Assembly: GCA_022606425.2 (NCBI GenBank)
Contig: JAHDVF020000068.1
Coordinates: forward strand, 1,240,001-1,304,000
Direction: 5' to 3'
DNA length: 64,000 bases
Source: Lepidostoma basale
Lineage: Eukaryota; Arthropoda; Insecta; Trichoptera; Lepidostomatidae
Positions 23,250-34,679 of the stretch are shown in pieces; within the stretch, counting starts at the first letter, position 1, and each line of letters opens with the position of its first letter. Position numbers and translations under genes: made by a program. Below the pieces are notes generated by a model. It worked only from the letters and a program-made list of their open reading frames with translations. It was not told the DNA's origin and searched no databases.

Positions 23250-23517
23250 ATACCGATTGCTATATAAAAAGGAATTTGTGAGATTATCTATTGTTTTATA
23301 AAAAGGAAATAATAAGATTACCGATCGCTATATATAATAAAAAAAGGAATTTGTAAGATTACCGATTGCTGTATAAATAGGAATTCTCAAGATTACCGAT
23401 TGCAATAAAAATAGGAATTCGTAAGCTTAAATCGAAAATTGTTAGATTAACGTTTGCTATATAAACCGGTATTTGTAAGATTATCGATTGCTATATAAAT
23501 TGATATTTGTTAGATTA
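23250..23517 (+). repeat. Minisatellite, about 40-bp units
   Basis: About seven diverged units of the form AAGATTACCGATTGCTATAT plus an AT-rich stretch ending GGAATTTGT. One more unit lies at 23953-23992 beyond the LINE-B insertion. Confidence 0.75.
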
Positions 23518-23945
23518 CGAAGTACATGAGAACTGACAGTAAGGTCAGAATATATAAAACCTGCATAAGGCCTATACTGACATATAGCATTGAGACCAGA
23601 ACGGATACCACAAGAACGAAGGCTAATGTGTGGGTGGCAGAAATGAGGACGCTGAGGATGCTAGCAGGAAGGACTATTCGTGATAGGGTGAGGAACACGG
23701 CCAACGTGGAGGATGTCGTGAGATGGGGCAGACAACGAAGAAGATACTGGAATACGCACGTGCAGAGGATGGATCCCACCATCAGGTGGTGCATCAGATT
23801 CCTGCCGGCTGCCGTCCCCCCGAAAGACCGCCGAAGAGATGGAGAGATAGCTGGGAGTCAACCTCCCAAGAGAGGCCAGCCTGATTTTAGGAACAGACCC
23901 AAGGGTTATAAAGGGAATAAGAAGGAGAAGACGAATAGTTTTATG
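23518..23945 (+). mobile_element. LINE-B relative inserted in the minisatellite
   Basis: Open frame from 23526: MRTDSKVRIYKTCIRPILTY, then RTLRMLAGRTIRDRVRN, VEDVVRWGRQRRRYW and VQRMD. It belongs with LINE-B but is a distinct subfamily. Confidence 0.75.
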
Positions 23946-23994
23946 CTATATTATTACTATGATTACTATATAAATAGGGGTTTTTAAGATATTT

Positions 23995-24800
23995 TCATGA
24001 GCTGCTGATTTTAGTTATAGGATATAAATTATAAACAGTAGTGATAAAGATGTACTCGTGTGTATCAAAAATTTTCATTATAAATTGATTTTATTTATAC
24101 AAATATCACAATTGATTTTTTAGTATATTTTTACACAATTAAGGTTTAAATCTTTTATAATTTATAGTTTTTCACTATCACTGGCTGTCTCTGTATTCCA
24201 CCCTTCTTATTCGTGTCTCCGCTTCTAGGTAATCCTTATTTCGTGCTTCATGTATAAACAGTATCCTTTTTAGAGCTCAAATGATTTAATTATATTGTTC
24301 CGTTGTTTCCACTACCTACACCGTAACACACGAGGATAGAAAGCTATTTCAAGAAACCTATTTCCATCTGTATATAGATGCTTTTATGAAATGTTAAACT
24401 GTTTTAAAAGTTTTTAGTTGTCAATATCCTCATTATTGATTTGATAATATATTTTTTTTGAAACGCCTATTTTCCAGAAGTTTAAGGCACCATTAAATGT
24501 TGATTGCGTTTGAATTTAAAATATATTAAAGGAAGAGACATATTACACTTTGATAAGGAATTATTAAAAAATGTCGATCACATTTTATATCGTCTTAGCG
24601 AAGTGAATGATAGCACTTTCATAAAATATTAAATAATTTAGCATATATACTCGTAAAACAGACATTTCAATTAATAATCAGTTTGAATTGTACACTTTTG
24701 TTAAAGAAAGAAACATAAGTAAACAATGTGATATATATGATTATTAATAAAAAAAAAACAGTAATTCATTGATGAAATACTCTTAATTAAATTAAAAATA
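23995..24800. other. No recognised feature
   Basis: AT-rich; nothing supported. Confidence 0.45.
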
Positions 24801-24945
24801 CGAATGAAAACGTCTGTCTTTTAGAAATTTTATAAAAGTTTATAGGAATCACGTGTTTCGCTTTTCTAAGACATAATCAAATGAATGGACATTTGATAAT
24901 GCCTGGGAAAGGCCATTTTATCGAAATATGCATAATTTTTCAACA
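24800..24945. repeat. H2 palindrome element
   Basis: CGTGTTTCGCTTTTCTAAG and TTGATAATGCCTGGGAAAGG face each other; the right GAAAC is lost. Confidence 0.65.
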
Positions 24946-24949
24946 AACA

Positions 24950-25840
24950 CATTAATTAGCAAAAGTCAATTAGTCGGTTCTAGTCGGTCGGTAAACATCC
25001 TTACGTACTAGAAATAATTCTCACAATAACGTTAATCACTATATATCCATTTCAATTTGGAACTATTCATTTCAAAATGATATTTACGATGAACTTAGTT
25101 AAAAAAATAAATAAGCTTAAACTTAAAATTTTAAAATTCATTGTTCTATTATATTTTCAATTAAGTTTTTGTAAAGCTAGCGTATTATATTTTTTATTTG
25201 ATATGTACTAACACAAATGAAACCGCTGTAAAATAATACTTTTATTCAAGAAAACTGATGTTTCATCATTTTCCCATAGATACGTTTAAATAAGTGCTTA
25301 TTTTGTATTCAGCAGTTTTAATGACTTTGACTTACCGGTGGTTCTATATATAATAGTTGATACATTTTATGCGATTAGTCCTATGCTGATGGATATTATG
25401 ATTATTAATCCTAAAACAATACAGAATACTGAATAGTTTGGTGCTGATAACGAACGCGTTAGAGTTTCCGAGAAAGTTTTACAAATACTCGTAGAAATGT
25501 GTGAATACTAATGAATTTATTGGATCTACCAAGCTTTATCATAAACCAGAGGCAATTTATAAGCTATACAAACATCGAAATGATATTAGTATGTTGATAC
25601 CCGGGTACCTACTTAAATTGCTGAGAATTGTTCATGTCAAACTAATTGCACAACTTGTTTTATAATAGTGTACACAATAATCTTTAGAGAATTCCAAATT
25701 TAAATTATACCTGCGTAGTAGTGAATAACATGAAACAGATTAAAAAAAGGAATCATAGAAAAAATACAAAATTGTTCTTTCAATAAATGAATCAGAAAAA
25801 ATGGTTAATATTTCAAATTTTCAATTTAAATTGTTTTAAT
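24950..25840. other. No recognised feature
   Basis: AT-rich; nothing supported. Confidence 0.45.
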
Positions 25841-25844
25841 TAAT

Positions 25845-26425
25845 ACGAATGAAAACGTCGGTTTTCTAGAAGTTTTATTAAATACATATTATGTAAATGA
25901 CATATCGTCACCTGAGAGTAAGAAGGTTCCAACTGACAAAAGTAAAAAGGTGACATTTCGGGTGTGTATCTTGGAATAAAAGGGTTTCATTCCAATTTCC
26001 AGAGATTCTTTTACCGAGAAACGTGTAAATTTTGTCTGGCAACAGTTGGAATAATAAAGTTCTAAGTTTAAATGAATCCTTCTTCAGTGAATCGTGTGTT
26101 TTAAATGATCAGATGGAACTTGATTCTTTTCGTAACATCAAAATGACGATACTATTACATGTTTTTTTAAATTGTACGTATAGATAAGGTTAGTAAGAAC
26201 CCTTTTCACGAAAAAAGCCAAATGTGAAATTTTGTTAGTTGGAACCCTCTTACTCTCAGGTGACGATATTTCGCCTATTTGAGACATTATCAAAGACATT
26301 TCATAATGCATCAGACAGGCAAAATATGTCATTCGCATAAGATGTAATATAAAAACTTCTAGAAAACGGACGTTTTAATTCCTGTAAGTTATTGAATATA
26401 GAGTTATCGTTGTTCAAGAAACAAA
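25845..26425. repeat. H2 palindrome element interrupted by a MITE
   Basis: Left arm 25845-25905, right part 26266-26425 with TTTCGCC, ATAATGCAT and ACGGACGTTTT. The halves join cleanly when the MITE at 25906-26265 is removed. Confidence 0.75.
25906..26265. mobile_element. MITE, 360 bp, CGTCACCTGAGAGTAAG termini, ATAT flanks
   Basis: Terminal inverted repeats of about 36 bp, few mismatches. ATAT directly flanks both ends (25902-25905, 26266-26269), consistent with target duplication inside the H2 element. Confidence 0.82.
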
Positions 26426-26554
26426 AAAAAATTGTTTTACATAGACATATTTTGTATCGACATAACAAAATTACAAATGTATTAATAACTAAATATTACT
26501 CTTTTAATAGGAAATATCATCGATTATCTACCAAAAATGATAATGAACAACATA

Positions 26555-26720
26555 TGTTATTTATTGTTTCTTGAACAATGATGTAAAACTCCATATTTAA
26601 TAATTAATATAGATGAAAACGTCTGTCTTATAGGAGTTCTATTAAATTTTATATGGAGTGACATGTTTCACCTTTCTAAGGCATTATCAAACATTTGATA
26701 ATGCCTAAGATTTATATAAA
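26555..26720. repeat. H2 palindrome element, truncated
   Basis: Starts TTGTTTCTTGAACAATGATG, arm AAACGTCTGTC, then ACATGTTTCACC and the mirrored TTGATAATGCC; the right arm is cut. Confidence 0.68.
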
Positions 26721-26934
26721 CAAAAGATATATTGATAATTTGACTGATTTTTAATATAACTGAAAATATTTTTTTTTCAAAATAACAAAAAATTTAAATA
26801 ATCTTTATTTGATCGCTTGTGTTAGATGCAGTGCCCATGACTAAATAACATTGTAAAATTTCTCTTAAGATGAGAAATTAACTAATGAAAACGGCACTAT
26901 ACAAATAAGCCTAATTATTATTATCATTATAAAA

Positions 26935-27110
26935 ATCTAACCAAACACATAAGGATAACGATTGGAGAAAACTGGAAAGACCTGGAGATTGGAGAGGGAT
27001 TACCAGGGTTAGGAGCCAGTGGAGGACTGTTGTGGAGGAGACAATCATATCCCAATGGCAAATCCCACACCAGGATGTAACGCCGAGAATAAGAAGATTA
27101 TATAAAGATA
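26935..27110 (+). mobile_element. RTE-like 3' fragment
   Basis: RPGDWRGI, RSQWRTVVEE and WQIPHQD-like stretches suggest an RTE or LINE C-terminus; frame not continuous. Confidence 0.35.
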
Positions 27111-27114
27111 AGTT

Positions 27115-28470
27115 TATTAGCAGCTTCGAAAAGAGCCATATTTCTATAACCAGACAAACGAAATGGTTATGTGAATCCCGTGGACTCTGATCGAGAGTGA
27201 TTCTTAATTCCATTTAAGCGTAATATTTTCTAAGAATCTAATAATTTAAGGAAACGCAACTCATTTCTAAGCGCCCTGTGTATAAGGGGTGTTCTAAAAA
27301 GGAAGCTTCGAGGATCCGTCGCTAGAGAGCAAACTCATTTCACGGATAATCTGTATTCCAGTCTCCCAAAACTTTCGCTCGGAGCGGTCGTGTTTCACCC
27401 GCGTCAAAGTTACGCCCACAAAGGCTTTTTGTGAATTCAAATGAAAATTTCAACTTTTAAGATCGAGAGATTAGACGCCAGAAAATTTTAAAAACTTAAA
27501 AAATACCACCTCCAAAAACATTTGAAAAATGGTTTAATTAAAATAACGAGTTTCAGATTTTATTTTTTTATAGTTTTATAAACAATTAATTAAAGAAAAT
27601 TTTATCGAAAAATGCGTTTTCAAAAATTAAAAATTCTTTAAGAATGTGTGGAATGTTAATGTTTTTCAATGTATTTTAGTTAAATTTGATTAAAAGTATT
27701 GTTATTTAAGTGAAAAAAATACAAAAATGAAAAATAAATTGGGACTTATGGAGCAGACCTGGATTACTTACGCATGTTTTATTTTTTTGGTTATTGGTAA
27801 GCGCTTTTTTTAACATTATTTTTATTTAATAACATTAAAATACAATGTGTTCATGTGTTTGTATACAAGTGAAACTAAAATATGTCGCAATTATTAAATA
27901 TATTAAAACTTCAAAATTATTAGCTGATATACTTATATGAATTTTGGGAATAACACATTTATTCACTAGTTGATAATGTTTCATGCTTCAATTTGCCTTT
28001 GATTTGATTTTTTAATTATTATTGTTATTGACTGTATTGTGATGGTTATTATTATAAACTTCCAACTGGTATGTAAAAAATCTTAAATGTATTTATTTAT
28101 AATGAATTTGGCATTTTCATACACAAGAATTATAAGAACTTCTATACATTTTTAATTATAATACGTAAAATCTAATGATTCATCCAATTAAGTGATCGTT
28201 GTCATATTTGTGTTTTCATATTGCTTAACTAAAAATCAGTATAGAGCCGATGCATTTACAATAGTGTCTTTGATGCCAGTATTGAAAAGTCGTGTGCAAC
28301 ATGATATTTTAAATAAAAAAATAATAATTAAAACTGTTACTAAGTCTACACATTGTACAGTTTCGTTAAAGTATATACAATGTTATATTTTATAGTATTT
28401 ATGGTCAAGTTTTTAATTATTATTTTGTTAAAAATAATATAAAAGTAAGTAATGAGAAATGTGTTCACTT
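27115..28470. other. No recognised gene; 27270-27440 GC-richer
   Basis: 27270-27440 (CTCGGAGCGGTCGTG, CGCGTCAAAG) stands out in base composition but shows no frame or repeat match in this window. The rest is AT-rich. Confidence 0.4.
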
Positions 28471-28790
28471 TGTAACTTACTAACCATAACGCCGTCTTCC
28501 CGAAGGGGTAGGCAGAAATAATGGACTCCAACATTACAAAAAAACAAAGTTATTTAATTTAACAGTTTAAAATGTTAAGGTATCATAGTGTTTCGGCCAA
28601 AAGAATGGACTATTTATGATATATTTCTATCACTTCCTCAACATTCATACATCATGTCATTTTCTCCGACTGCTCACTTGGCCGACATTGAATATTTGAT
28701 TGATTTACATCGTTTACATATACTTTTTTAGCATTCTTTCTTTCCATTTGTCCAAACCATATTAATGTTCCTTTGATTGAAATGTGTTAG
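28470..28790 (-). mobile_element. LINE-A copy with a 76-bp insert
   Basis: (TTAG) remnant, CGCCGTCTTCCCG, then split at 28528-28603 by an H1/H3-type fragment flanked by the 8-bp duplication AATGGACT. Confidence 0.82.
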
Positions 28791-28799
28791 TATGCATTC

Positions 28800-29140
28800 A
28801 AAAAAATATTTCACCGTCCACAAGCAATAAAAAAATCTTTAACCTACCACTCTCCAAACCAATTTACATTTTTTTAAAGCTATTGCGAATTTAGGAAGAT
28901 TGCGACAAGTTGCGCTAGCTGAAATGTTTGAGGAAGTAAACTTGCAGTGCAAAGCTGCTGCTTGAATAAATAGCATAAACCAGAAACCTGAATGGAAAGC
29001 TTGGCTTGAAATATAAATAATGAGAACAATCAATGCAAAGAAAAATACAATTAACGCTTATTCATAGGATATGTGATTTACAGAATATTACGTTCAATAA
29101 TTTAAACATTATAATGTAAGTAACGGAAGCGATTTATTTA
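28800..29140. other. No recognised feature
   Basis: AT-rich; the minus-strand 64-codon frame has no support. Confidence 0.4.
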
Positions 29141-29144
29141 TAAA

Positions 29145-29200
29145 AAGTGCCTTTCTGCCTACCCCTCCGAGGAAACGGCGTGATGGTTAGTTGGTTAGGT
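29145..29200 (+). mobile_element. LINE-A stub
   Basis: Only the last 50 bases (TTTCTGCCTACCCC, ACGGCGTGATGGTTAG) are present. Confidence 0.65.
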
Positions 29201-29202
29201 TT

Positions 29203-29275
29203 GGAAGGACGGGAATTGAACCCGGGTGGCAGTTAGAGGACTCACCATTCGGCCACGATATGTAGATATGCCACT
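29203..29275 (-). mobile_element. tRNA-derived SINE head fragment
   Basis: Minus strand: A-box-like TGGCCGAATGG and B-box-like GGTTCAATTCCCG; the body is absent. Confidence 0.5.
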
Positions 29276-29379
29276 AAACTTTTTTTTCTGACATAATTGT
29301 TTAGCCTTCTGGCTATATTTTAATTTTTTTAATCTTGTATTCATTGCGCATTTCTATGCGCAATCCCAATTCTATGCGC

Positions 29380-30772
29380 ACTACAAAAAATGTTTAATTC
29401 CGTACTGCGTAAGGAATGCACACCGAAAGCGTGGAGCGAAAGTATCGTGGTCCTCTTTTTCTTTTTCAAAAAAGGAGACAAGACTTTGTTAAAAAACTAC
29501 AGGCCGATCTCACTCCTAAGCCACGTTTATAAGTTGTTCTCAAGGGTCATAACAAACCGTCTTTCCCGCAGATTTGACGATTTTCAGCCTCCGGAGCAGG
29601 CTGGGTTCAGAGCAAACTTCAGCACCATAGACCACATCCATACAGTTAGGCAGATTATCCAGAAAACAGAAGAATATAATCGACCCCTATGCCTTGCCTT
29701 TGTGGACTATGAGAAGGCCTTCGACTCTGTCGAGACCTGGGCTGTTCTGGAGTCTCTGGAGCGAAACCAGATTGATTGGAATTACGTACAGGTGTTGAAA
29801 TGCCTCTATAATAACGCCACAATGTCCGTTCAAATCCAAAACCAGAAGACCAAACCGATTGAGCTGCAACGGGGAGTCAGACAAGGGGATGTGATATCTC
29901 CGTAGCTGTTCACTTGTGCTTTGGAAGATATATTTAAAACTTTGGACTGGTCTGAACGTGGCCTCAACATAAATGGCGAATACATGTCTCACCTTCGTTT
30001 TGCGGATGACATTGTTATTCTGGCGGAATCTGCTGGGCATCTAGAAGGCATGCTAGATGAACTGAACACTGCATCCAGACGAGTGGGTCTCGGGATGAAT
30101 TTGGACAAGACGAAAGTCATGTATAATGAACATATTATCCAGGGATCAGTAACCGTCGATGGGTCGGCTCTCGAAGTGGTACAAGAATACCCATATCTTG
30201 GCCAAATCATACAATTAGGACGAAACAATTTCGAGAAAGAAGCCAACCGAAGAATTCAGTTGGGTTGGGCAGCCTTTGGGAAATTACGTCATGTTTTCAC
30301 TTCCAAAATACCACAATGCCTCAAGACTAAAGCTTCAACCAGTGCGTTTTGCCAGTCATAACATACGGAGCCGAGACGTGGACATTGACAAAAGGTCTAG
30401 TCTACAGATTCAAGGTTGCCCAGCGCGCCATGGAAAGAGCCATGCTTGGAATAACCTTGAGGGATAGATTTAGAAACGAATTTATTCGACAACAAACCAA
30501 GGTGACTGAGGTGGCTCTACGGATAGGCGGGCTGAAGTGGCGGTGGGCTGGCCATATCTGTCGGAGAACCGACAGCCGATGGGGAAGACGGGTTCTGGAG
30601 TGGAGACCGCGTACAGGATTCCGTAGAGTTGGACGTCCCCCTGCCCGCTGGACCGACGATCTGAAGAGGATTGCTGGACATGGATGGATGGGAGCGGCAA
30701 TGGATAGGGGGCGGTGGAGGGCTTTAGGAGAGGCCTACATTCAGCAGTGGATGACAGACGGCTGATGATGAT
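29380..30772 (+). mobile_element. RTE-clade non-LTR retrotransposon, 5'-truncated, longest copy
   Basis: The element holds most of a reverse transcriptase and ends directly after the ORF stop in a short TGATGATG tail, as RTE elements do. It starts abruptly near 29380, within the N-terminal part of the RT domain, so the endonuclease is missing. It is the best preserved retrotransposon in the window and looks comparatively young: one nonsense change and one frameshift in about 1.37 kb. Related 3' ends lie at 4955, 15661, 17645, 26935, 36480, 50850 and 59115. Confidence 0.88.
29390..30765 (+). pseudogene. RTE reverse transcriptase, broken ORF
   Basis: The reading runs from about 29390 with RT motifs in order: NYRPISLLSHVYKLF, PPEQAGFR, then the catalytic block AFVDYEKAFDSV, then GVRQGDVISP, then FADDIVIL with the catalytic aspartate pair, then YLGQII. 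An in-frame TAG at 29903-29905 follows ISP where the family usually has a lysine codon, consistent with an AAG to TAG change. The same frame then continues to about 30332, where one base appears lost. The C-terminal part (ITYGAETWTLT, WRWAGHICRR, GRPPARWTDDLKRIAG) continues in another frame to TGA at 30763. A pyrimidine/A-rich stretch at 29455-29475 adds extra phenylalanines to LFFKKGDK. Reverse transcription and target-primed insertion are family knowledge; this copy should be inactive. Confidence 0.88.
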
Positions 30773-30774
30773 GT

Positions 30775-31222
30775 ATTCATTATTGCAAGTTTAAAAATTT
30801 AGCTGTCTAATAATACACACGCAATATTCTGGGGGTTTAATTGATAGCGTAGGCTCAGGCCATTCTTGCTTTATTACGAGATGAGATTAAGCCAGGGTAG
30901 CCGAGATTAGGGGAACTTATTAAGGGATGGCGGATATTTCATCACATGTGGTTCTTTACCTTCGGGCTCTGTTGGGGATGTCAATATCACCCCCGGGGAT
31001 TATACAGGATGGCGCGCAACGGAGGGAGCTGTATATTTTATGAAAGAATAACAATTTTGAAGATGGATATTACTATATAAAATTAATTATTTATAAATAT
31101 TATATTATCTCAAAGGAAAATATTAATGTATTTAATTATTGATGTATTGTATTTGTGACACCGTTGGAAATTTATCATACTGAACTGTAATTCGTTGTTT
31201 AAATAAAAAAATAAAAATAAAC
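30775..31222. other. No recognised feature; 30830-31030 GC-richer
   Basis: No frame or repeat match found; possibly unique DNA. Confidence 0.4.
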
Positions 31223-31438
31223 GCAGAAACATACTGTTAACACGCGACGTGGCGTGTTTACTCCCACCATCGGAAACACGTCGATCAAGCTCGTCTGGAT
31301 CGGGTGGCGTGTGCGCGCATGGCGTCGCGTCGGGTGTTCGTAGTGTGATTCTGTTCATAGAAAACAATACAATTTGATTCGACTCAACACGTATCACGTG
31401 GCATCGGGTGGCGTGGCGTGTTAATAGTATGTTTCTGC
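31223..31438. mobile_element. MITE, 216 bp, GCAGAAACATACTRTTAACACGC termini
   Basis: Inverted ends of about 23 bases with one mismatch. Interior rich in GGCGTG and CGTGTT words. No ORF. Confidence 0.72.
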
Positions 31439-31459
31439 CTTAATTGCTCGATTTCAAGG

Positions 31460-32005
31460 TACTTACTAACTAACTGACCATTAGGCCGTCTTGTCGAAGG
31501 GGTCGGCAGAAAGAATAGACTGAGACACAGTTATGTCCTAACATCTCTCACTTTCTCTACATTCATACTTCGTGCCATGCATGCACGTCGATTTCTTAGA
31601 TTCCTCACGTGACCGACATTTAATATTTGCTTGATTTGATCGTGCCAAGTTTTTTTCGGCCTTCCTCTATTTCTAGCTCCGATCACATTTTTTTACATTT
31701 ATCTTCTTCACCATTGTGTCTTCATTCGTTCTATCCATGTATTAAAACCATCTTAAAGAAACTTTCATTATTTTGTTCATAACACTTTCATTCGCACCGC
31801 ATTTACTTCCTATATTTGCATTTGACACTCATATACAGATTTACGACACATTCGTATTAGAGATTTCATTTCTACTGCATTTATTCTATTTTAATCCTTC
31901 TTTGTCAGATCCATGCTTCATTTCATATCCTTCTCCACTCACCCATCCTTTTTTCACATACTTACTTAATACACAAATTCATTCATTCGTTCCAGATTTA
32001 CCATA
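31460..32005 (-). mobile_element. LINE-A copy, long, (TTAG)n tail
   Basis: Extends from ACTAACTAAC at 31466 to about 32005, past the QKKDE..IN block, with many indels. Confidence 0.8.
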
Positions 32006-32304
32006 ATCTAATAATACACAAATAATTGTATATTATAGAGATATTAATTATAAATTTCTTTATTTATATATTATAGTCAAATAAAAAAACATAGGACTGG
32101 AACATAAAACGCAGCATCTATATAATTGTAATCCTTTAAATGTTTAATTAATATTAAAAGTATGTTCTATTGCAGCATATTAATTATTCTAAAAAATAAT
32201 TGCGGAATTATTATTAAGTTAGATAAGATTGTATAATATATGAATAATATTCATGTAAAGGGTACTGTGGCAATGTTTTACGTAACAACTATGTTATAGA
32301 CGTG

Positions 32305-32645
32305 TAAACACACACAAAAATACACATATACACGCACACACACGCACACAACACACTCAACACACACGCACACACATACACGTACATATGCACACACACA
32401 AATACACACTCACAAATACAAAATCTCTTCTTCACACACACACACATACACATACACATATATACACATACAAATACACATGCACCCACAAATACACATT
32501 CACACACACAAACACACACACACACATACACATACATACACGCACACATGCACACAAATACGAGTACATACTCAAAAACACACAATCTCTTCTTCACATA
32601 TACACACACATACAAATAAGTATTTTACGCACACACATACACATA
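32305..32645. repeat. (CA)n-rich microsatellite block
   Basis: CACACA runs mixed with ATACACATA and two copies of AATCTCTTCTTCACA (about 32420 and 32583), indicating an internal duplication of about 160 bp. All frames across it are low-complexity. Confidence 0.9.
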
Positions 32646-32649
32646 TATT

Positions 32650-33330
32650 TCAAATTATATGTACACAATAATGTAAAGGCAAACATGATATTTTTTTATC
32701 CTTTGCTCGTTGTGAGTAATGTTTGAACATAATTAGTATAATAGTTATAAAATGAAATTCCACTAAATAAAAACGAATAATGGCAACATTTGTGTGAAAT
32801 TCGTACCTGGTAACCATGGAAACTTTATTAATAACCTGACCTAATTAAACTCACCGGAAATCTCTACAACAAAAGAAGTACTAGCATTTCATTTCCCAGT
32901 CCCACTTCGCAGTGAATAAAAAATGGCGAAAAATCCTTTTTCGGTTGACGTGCAGTCACACCCCCCACCGTTCCATCCCCTCGGGCGTGAAGCATCACGA
33001 AATGTGTCAGTGCGCTCCGGGCCACCCTGTACCGTAATGTCCCTTCCAGCCTAAAGTAGAGCCTGACGGATGTAGCTACCCGCATTAAGATGAAATTGAG
33101 CTGAGATGTCAACAGAGTTAACCATCAGAGCAAAAATGACCCCACTTAGTCAAAAATGAGCACAAAAATATTGCTGTCTAGTACAAAATTCATCGAATTT
33201 GTGATTTGGGGCGGAAATAAAGGGTATGAATTTAGAAAAATTATTATTTTTTGTCATTTTATGGAAAATTTTGATTTTTTCTTTGCGTACAGATTTCTTT
33301 ATGCGGGAAAAGAGGGTTAAACATTAGCGA
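32650..33330. other. No recognised gene; 32920-33110 GC-richer
   Basis: Contains two ATGACC/ATGAGC near-repeats (about 33130-33165). No supported feature. Confidence 0.35.
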
Positions 33331-33860
33331 AAATGGTGAAAATCTGTAACAAGAAGATGAGTTTGTTTATTTAGGTAGTATGTTTACAAAGGATATGCGA
33401 ATGACGAGAGATATTGAAACAAGGGTTGGGGTAGGTAGCAAAGCTAACCCAAAAAAGCTGAAATGGAAGTACAAAATGGTGTTATTGTACCGACCCTTAT
33501 GTATGGAAGCGAATCATGGAACTGGCATAAAAGGATGAATGTAGAATAAATGAAAAATAAATGATATCGCTATAACCAGTGTTCCGCAAACGGTGTGCCG
33601 CGGCACACTGGTGTGCCGTGAGCCGGATCAGGTGTGCCGTGGCCAAATACATAAAGAAAAAAATATTTAGTCGGAACGTTGGTGATCTTTTTTATTGTTT
33701 TTTTAGGCTATTCAGCTTTTTCGTGAAAAAGGTTCGCAGATTTCTACTGGCTGGAAGTTGCTGGCAAAAAAAGGTTACCAACGTCTCCCGAGCTGATCGA
33801 CGTCTACGTCCAGATCAAATTTTAGTTTTTGGTGTGCCGCGGAATTTTAGGAAGAACTTA

Positions 33861-34679
33861 CAGGGGTGTTAGTTGAAGTTTGCCGGTTTTTTCAATAAAG
33901 AAAACGCTTAATTCTCAAGGGAATCTCAAATTTTTTTTATTCAAAGTATTGACTATCGGATTCTATACATTTTGCCCATCTTTGAGGCAAATCATGGATA
34001 CCATTCCAAAAATTTTTTTTCTCTTTCGAGGCAAACCATTCGACAAGCCATTTTTCGACTTTTTCAAAATTGGCGAAGCGCTGCTCTGCGAGTGAGTGTT
34101 CCATCGATGCGAAAATGTGATAGTCGGACGGGGCAAGGTCTGGAGAGTACGGCGGGTGCAATAATATTTGGATCTTTCCCATGGCTTTTAAACGTTGACA
34201 AATTGCTCCTCGGGTCACATTAAGTGTTTGGGCCAATTGTTGTTGCGATTGGGTTGGGTCTTCATCCAATAACGCCTGCAATTCCTCGTCTTCGAACTTT
34301 TTCGTTGCACCAGGATGTTCATTGTCTGTTAAATCGAAATCTCCACTTTGAAATTGACGAAACCATATCTCACATGTTCTAATTACTGGAGCATGTTCAC
34401 CATAAGTTTCTACCAGCAACCGATGAGCTTCAACTGCTTTTTTCTTTTGATGAAATAAGAAAAGCAACGAATGCCGCAAATGCGATTTACTTGGAACGAA
34501 ACTCGACATATTCACTGAGGTAAACAACTATGACACTATTATTTTGGCAGAATGTAACTTGTGTATTTTTGAAGGTTAATGTCCATAGAAAAATATGACA
34601 TAGATGCCAAATCATAGAAATGTATACATATCTCTAGCGATATCTATGAGTAAAACCGGCAAACTTCAATTAACACCCA
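33861..34679 (-). mobile_element. mariner element, internally deleted, inside the hAT
   Basis: Inverted ends of about 27 bp containing GAAGTTTGCCGGTTTT, flanked by TA on both sides (33859-33860, 34680-34681), as Tc1/mariner insertion predicts. Confidence 0.9.
33937..34527 (-). pseudogene. mariner transposase, in-frame internal deletion (196 codons)
   Basis: Mariner transposases (about 345 residues) excise and insert the element at TA. Here residues 1-115 or so hold the N-terminal helix-turn-helix region (SHLRHSLLFLFHQKKKA.E, CEIWFRQFQSGDFDL, QLAQTLNVTRGAI). They jump directly to LHPPYSPDLAPSDYHIF, which carries the last catalytic aspartate of the DD34D triad, and to the normal C-terminus. 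The first two catalytic aspartates lie in the missing part, so catalysis is impossible. The frame is nevertheless uninterrupted, so a DNA-binding fragment could be made if transcribed. Confidence 0.88.

Noticed and set aside
32289..32726. Open frames of 108 and 112 codons on both strands
   Set aside because: They are translations of CA-rich simple repeats (CVCVCV and HTHTHT), not genes.
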